Made by a program: the position numbers and the translations under genes. Under the pieces are notes generated by a model that searched no databases, was not told the origin of the DNA, and saw nothing but the letters and a program-made list of their open reading frames with translations. A DNA stretch of 15,313 nucleotides. Source: Bacteroidota bacterium. GTDB taxonomy: Bacteria; Bacteroidota; Bacteroidia; Chitinophagales; Chitinophagaceae. The DNA is taken from the NCBI GenBank assembly GCA_023412975.1, contig JAEZRB010000086.1, forward strand, positions 1 through 15,313. Direction: 5' to 3'. Of the stretch, positions 14,196 through 15,313 are shown in pieces. Position 1 is the stretch's first letter; each line of letters begins with the position of its first letter.

Positions 14196-14864
14196 CTACA
14201 ACACCTGCACCCTATCACTCACCTCCGCTCCTGTCTCTACCGTCGGATGTTTCTCCTCGTCGTTGTGTTTTTTGAAGAATCTTTTTTGAAATACAAGCAA
14301 TGTAATGACGCCGATGGAAATGGAAGCATCGGCAATATTGAAGATGGGGCTAAAGAATTCAAACTTGTCGCCTCCAAAAACCGGCACCCAGGAAGGCCAG
14401 GTTGTTTCAATGATGGGGAAATACAACATATCGACTACGCGCCCATGCAGGAAACCCGCGTAACCTTTTTCAGGGAACATGGCTGCGACATGCGAATAGG
14501 TAGTTTCTTCGAAGATCAGGCCATAGAACATGCTATCAATCAGGTTGCCCAATGCGCCTGCGTAGATCAATGCTGCGCAAACAATGAAACCTTTATTGTA
14601 TTTCTGCTTTACGATCCGGTACAGGTACCAGGTGCCAAATATCACTGCTGCCAGTCGAAAAAGCGTGAGCAGCATTTTACCCCAGTCTCCTCCAAATTCC
14701 CAACCCCAGGCCATGCCACGGTTTTCTATGAAATAAAGCTGGAACCATCTCATTCCGGTAAGTCCCGTATCGCCAAAGGGATAACTCGTCTTGATCCAAA
14801 CCTTTAAAACCTGGTCAGCTATTATGATAAGGGCTATGATAAGGATCGTACTTCTTAACTTCAC
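14196..14864 (-). CDS. lspA: Lipoprotein signal peptidase (signal peptidase II)
   Basis: The product has 222 residues, longer than the ~165 of E. coli, as usual in Bacteroidota because of an extra loop (about 115-170) and a charged tail. It is an inner-membrane aspartic protease that cleaves prolipoproteins before the lipidated cysteine. Four hydrophobic segments are visible (about 6-24, 63-82, 92-114 and 180-196). Conserved motifs are ADQVLK (16-21), ENRGMAWG (47-54), GALGNLIDS (103-111, catalytic D110), HGRVVDML (140-147) and FNIADASI (175-182, catalytic D179). It would process the two lipoproteins in this window. A -7-like promoter lies 21 bp upstream. The alanine racemase gene precedes it on the same strand, 101 bp away. 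Confidence 0.95.
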   Translation of the reverse strand: MKLRSTILIIALIIIADQVLKVWIKTSYPFGDTGLTGMRWFQLYFIENRGMAWGWEFGGDWGKMLLTLFRLAAVIFGTWYLYRIVKQKYNKGFIVCAALIYAGALGNLIDSMFYGLIFEETTYSHVAAMFPEKGYAGFLHGRVVDMLYFPIIETTWPSWVPVFGGDKFEFFSPIFNIADASISIGVITLLVFQKRFFKKHNDEEKHPTVETGAEVSDRVQVL

Positions 14865-14884
14865 TATTGACTTTTTTTGAACAG

Positions 14885-14892
14885 CAAATATA
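14885..14892 (-). promoter_or_regulatory. Bacteroidota-type -7 promoter element of lspA
   Basis: On the minus strand the octamer tatatttg (complement of caaatata) matches TAnnTTTG and lies 21 bp before the lspA start codon, inside the 101-bp gap after the racemase gene. No clear -33 element was found. It suggests lspA can be transcribed independently of the upstream gene. Confidence 0.45.
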
Positions 14893-14965
14893 GGTGGATA
14901 TGTTGACCGGGCCCCTGTTGAAATCGTTAAACCCGCACCCGGCTTATCCCCTGCAAACCATTGAA

Positions 14966-15313
14966 TTATTCTTCATAGTAAACCCGTTTTACCCGCTGTG
15001 AGATGCTGGTCATCAACTCATAGGGTATGGTGCCTGCCCAATCAGCGAGTTGTTGCAGCGATAATTCCTTTCCAAAAACTATTACTTCATCCCCCTCATT
15101 CAGCCCATTTATACCCGTAACGTCGATCATGGTCATGTCCATACAGATCGAGCCGACGACGGGTACAAGACGCCCGGGTTCGCCTGGTGAAGCAGGCTGT
15201 ACCCACATTTTTCCAACGCCATTTCCAAGACCCCGTGAGTAACCATCCGCATAACCGATGCGGACTGTTGCGATCAACCGGTCATTTTCCGCTGTTCCAC
15301 CGCGATTGTATCC
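14966..15313 (-). CDS. alr: Alanine racemase C-terminal domain (5' part outside the window)
   Basis: The frame is open to the right edge, so only the last 115 residues are present. They form the beta-barrel C-terminal domain of PLP-dependent alanine racemase, which makes D-alanine for peptidoglycan. RIGYADGYSRGLGNG holds the catalytic Tyr (residue 21 counted from the window edge). PVVGSICMDMTMIDVT carries the conserved Met of the substrate site, and IPYELMTSISQRVKRVYYEE is the usual end. In many Bacteroidota this domain is fused behind MurF (D-Ala-D-Ala-adding enzyme); whether that holds here cannot be seen. It lies upstream of lspA on the same strand, giving a small cell-envelope group. Confidence 0.92.
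   Translation of the reverse strand, partial: GYNRGGTAENDRLIATVRIGYADGYSRGLGNGVGKMWVQPASPGEPGRLVPVVGSICMDMTMIDVTGINGLNEGDEVIVFGKELSLQQLADWAGTIPYELMTSISQRVKRVYYEE

Noticed and set aside
13735..14289. 184-codon plus-strand frame with a repeated Ser/Arg/Pro-rich peptide
   Set aside because: It is kept open only because the repeat period is 147 bp; it contains no real domain and runs into the lspA 3' end on the other strand.

Overview
The window looks like chromosomal DNA of a member of the Bacteroidota, most probably of the family Chitinophagaceae. This rests on four things: an RHS core of the style common in that family, genes of Bacteroidota character (a PSCyt1-type cytochrome with chitobiase-like domains, a Tat-exported xylose-isomerase-like protein, GH29 and GH2 glycosidases), TAnnTTTG-type promoter elements, and intergenic DNA full of hairpins and tandem repeats. 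The family assignment is by recognition, not by a search. No RNA gene, CRISPR array or complete insertion sequence was seen.

Layout. Bases 1-1605 (+) are the 3' part of a multidomain c-type cytochrome protein. Bases about 1606-5384 form an accessory island read on the minus strand. In transcription order it holds: a 5'-truncated coding remnant (5364-5209); a lipoprotein with a degenerate M23/LytM-like fold (5203-4757); a hairpin-rich block (4680-4520); an RHS C-terminal protein with an HExxH metallopeptidase-like tip (4491-2740); an overlapping lipoprotein that is its candidate immunity protein (2786-2349); and a short protein resembling the N-terminus of a mobile-element primase/helicase (2243-1806). 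The island reads as one intact and one decayed polymorphic-toxin/immunity cassette. Two hairpins of the same architecture lie at its left side (1723-1765) and just upstream of the RHS gene (4539-4572).

Bases 5385-10166 (minus strand) are a glycan-degradation cluster: GH29 alpha-L-fucosidase, then a GH2 beta-glycosidase, then a Tat-exported sugar isomerase/epimerase-like TIM barrel. The last two are 41 bp apart. The fucosidase and GH2 genes are separated by 622 bp filled almost completely by five copies of a 122-bp repeat. These exported enzymes probably act together on fucose-containing polysaccharide in the periplasm or at the surface.

Bases 10167-15313 are mostly housekeeping. A 3-mercaptopyruvate sulfurtransferase (minus) is divergent from fumC (plus, with a hairpin terminator), followed by a small unknown protein (plus). 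Then come lspA and the end of an alanine racemase domain (both minus). Two further repeat arrays fill the gaps: degenerate 'ATCCGTG' repeats with three identical palindromes (10294-10682), and four copies of a 147-bp hairpin-bearing unit plus a heptamer microsatellite (13554-14187). So three unrelated repeat families occupy three gaps in 6 kb. The most interesting region is the toxin/immunity island.
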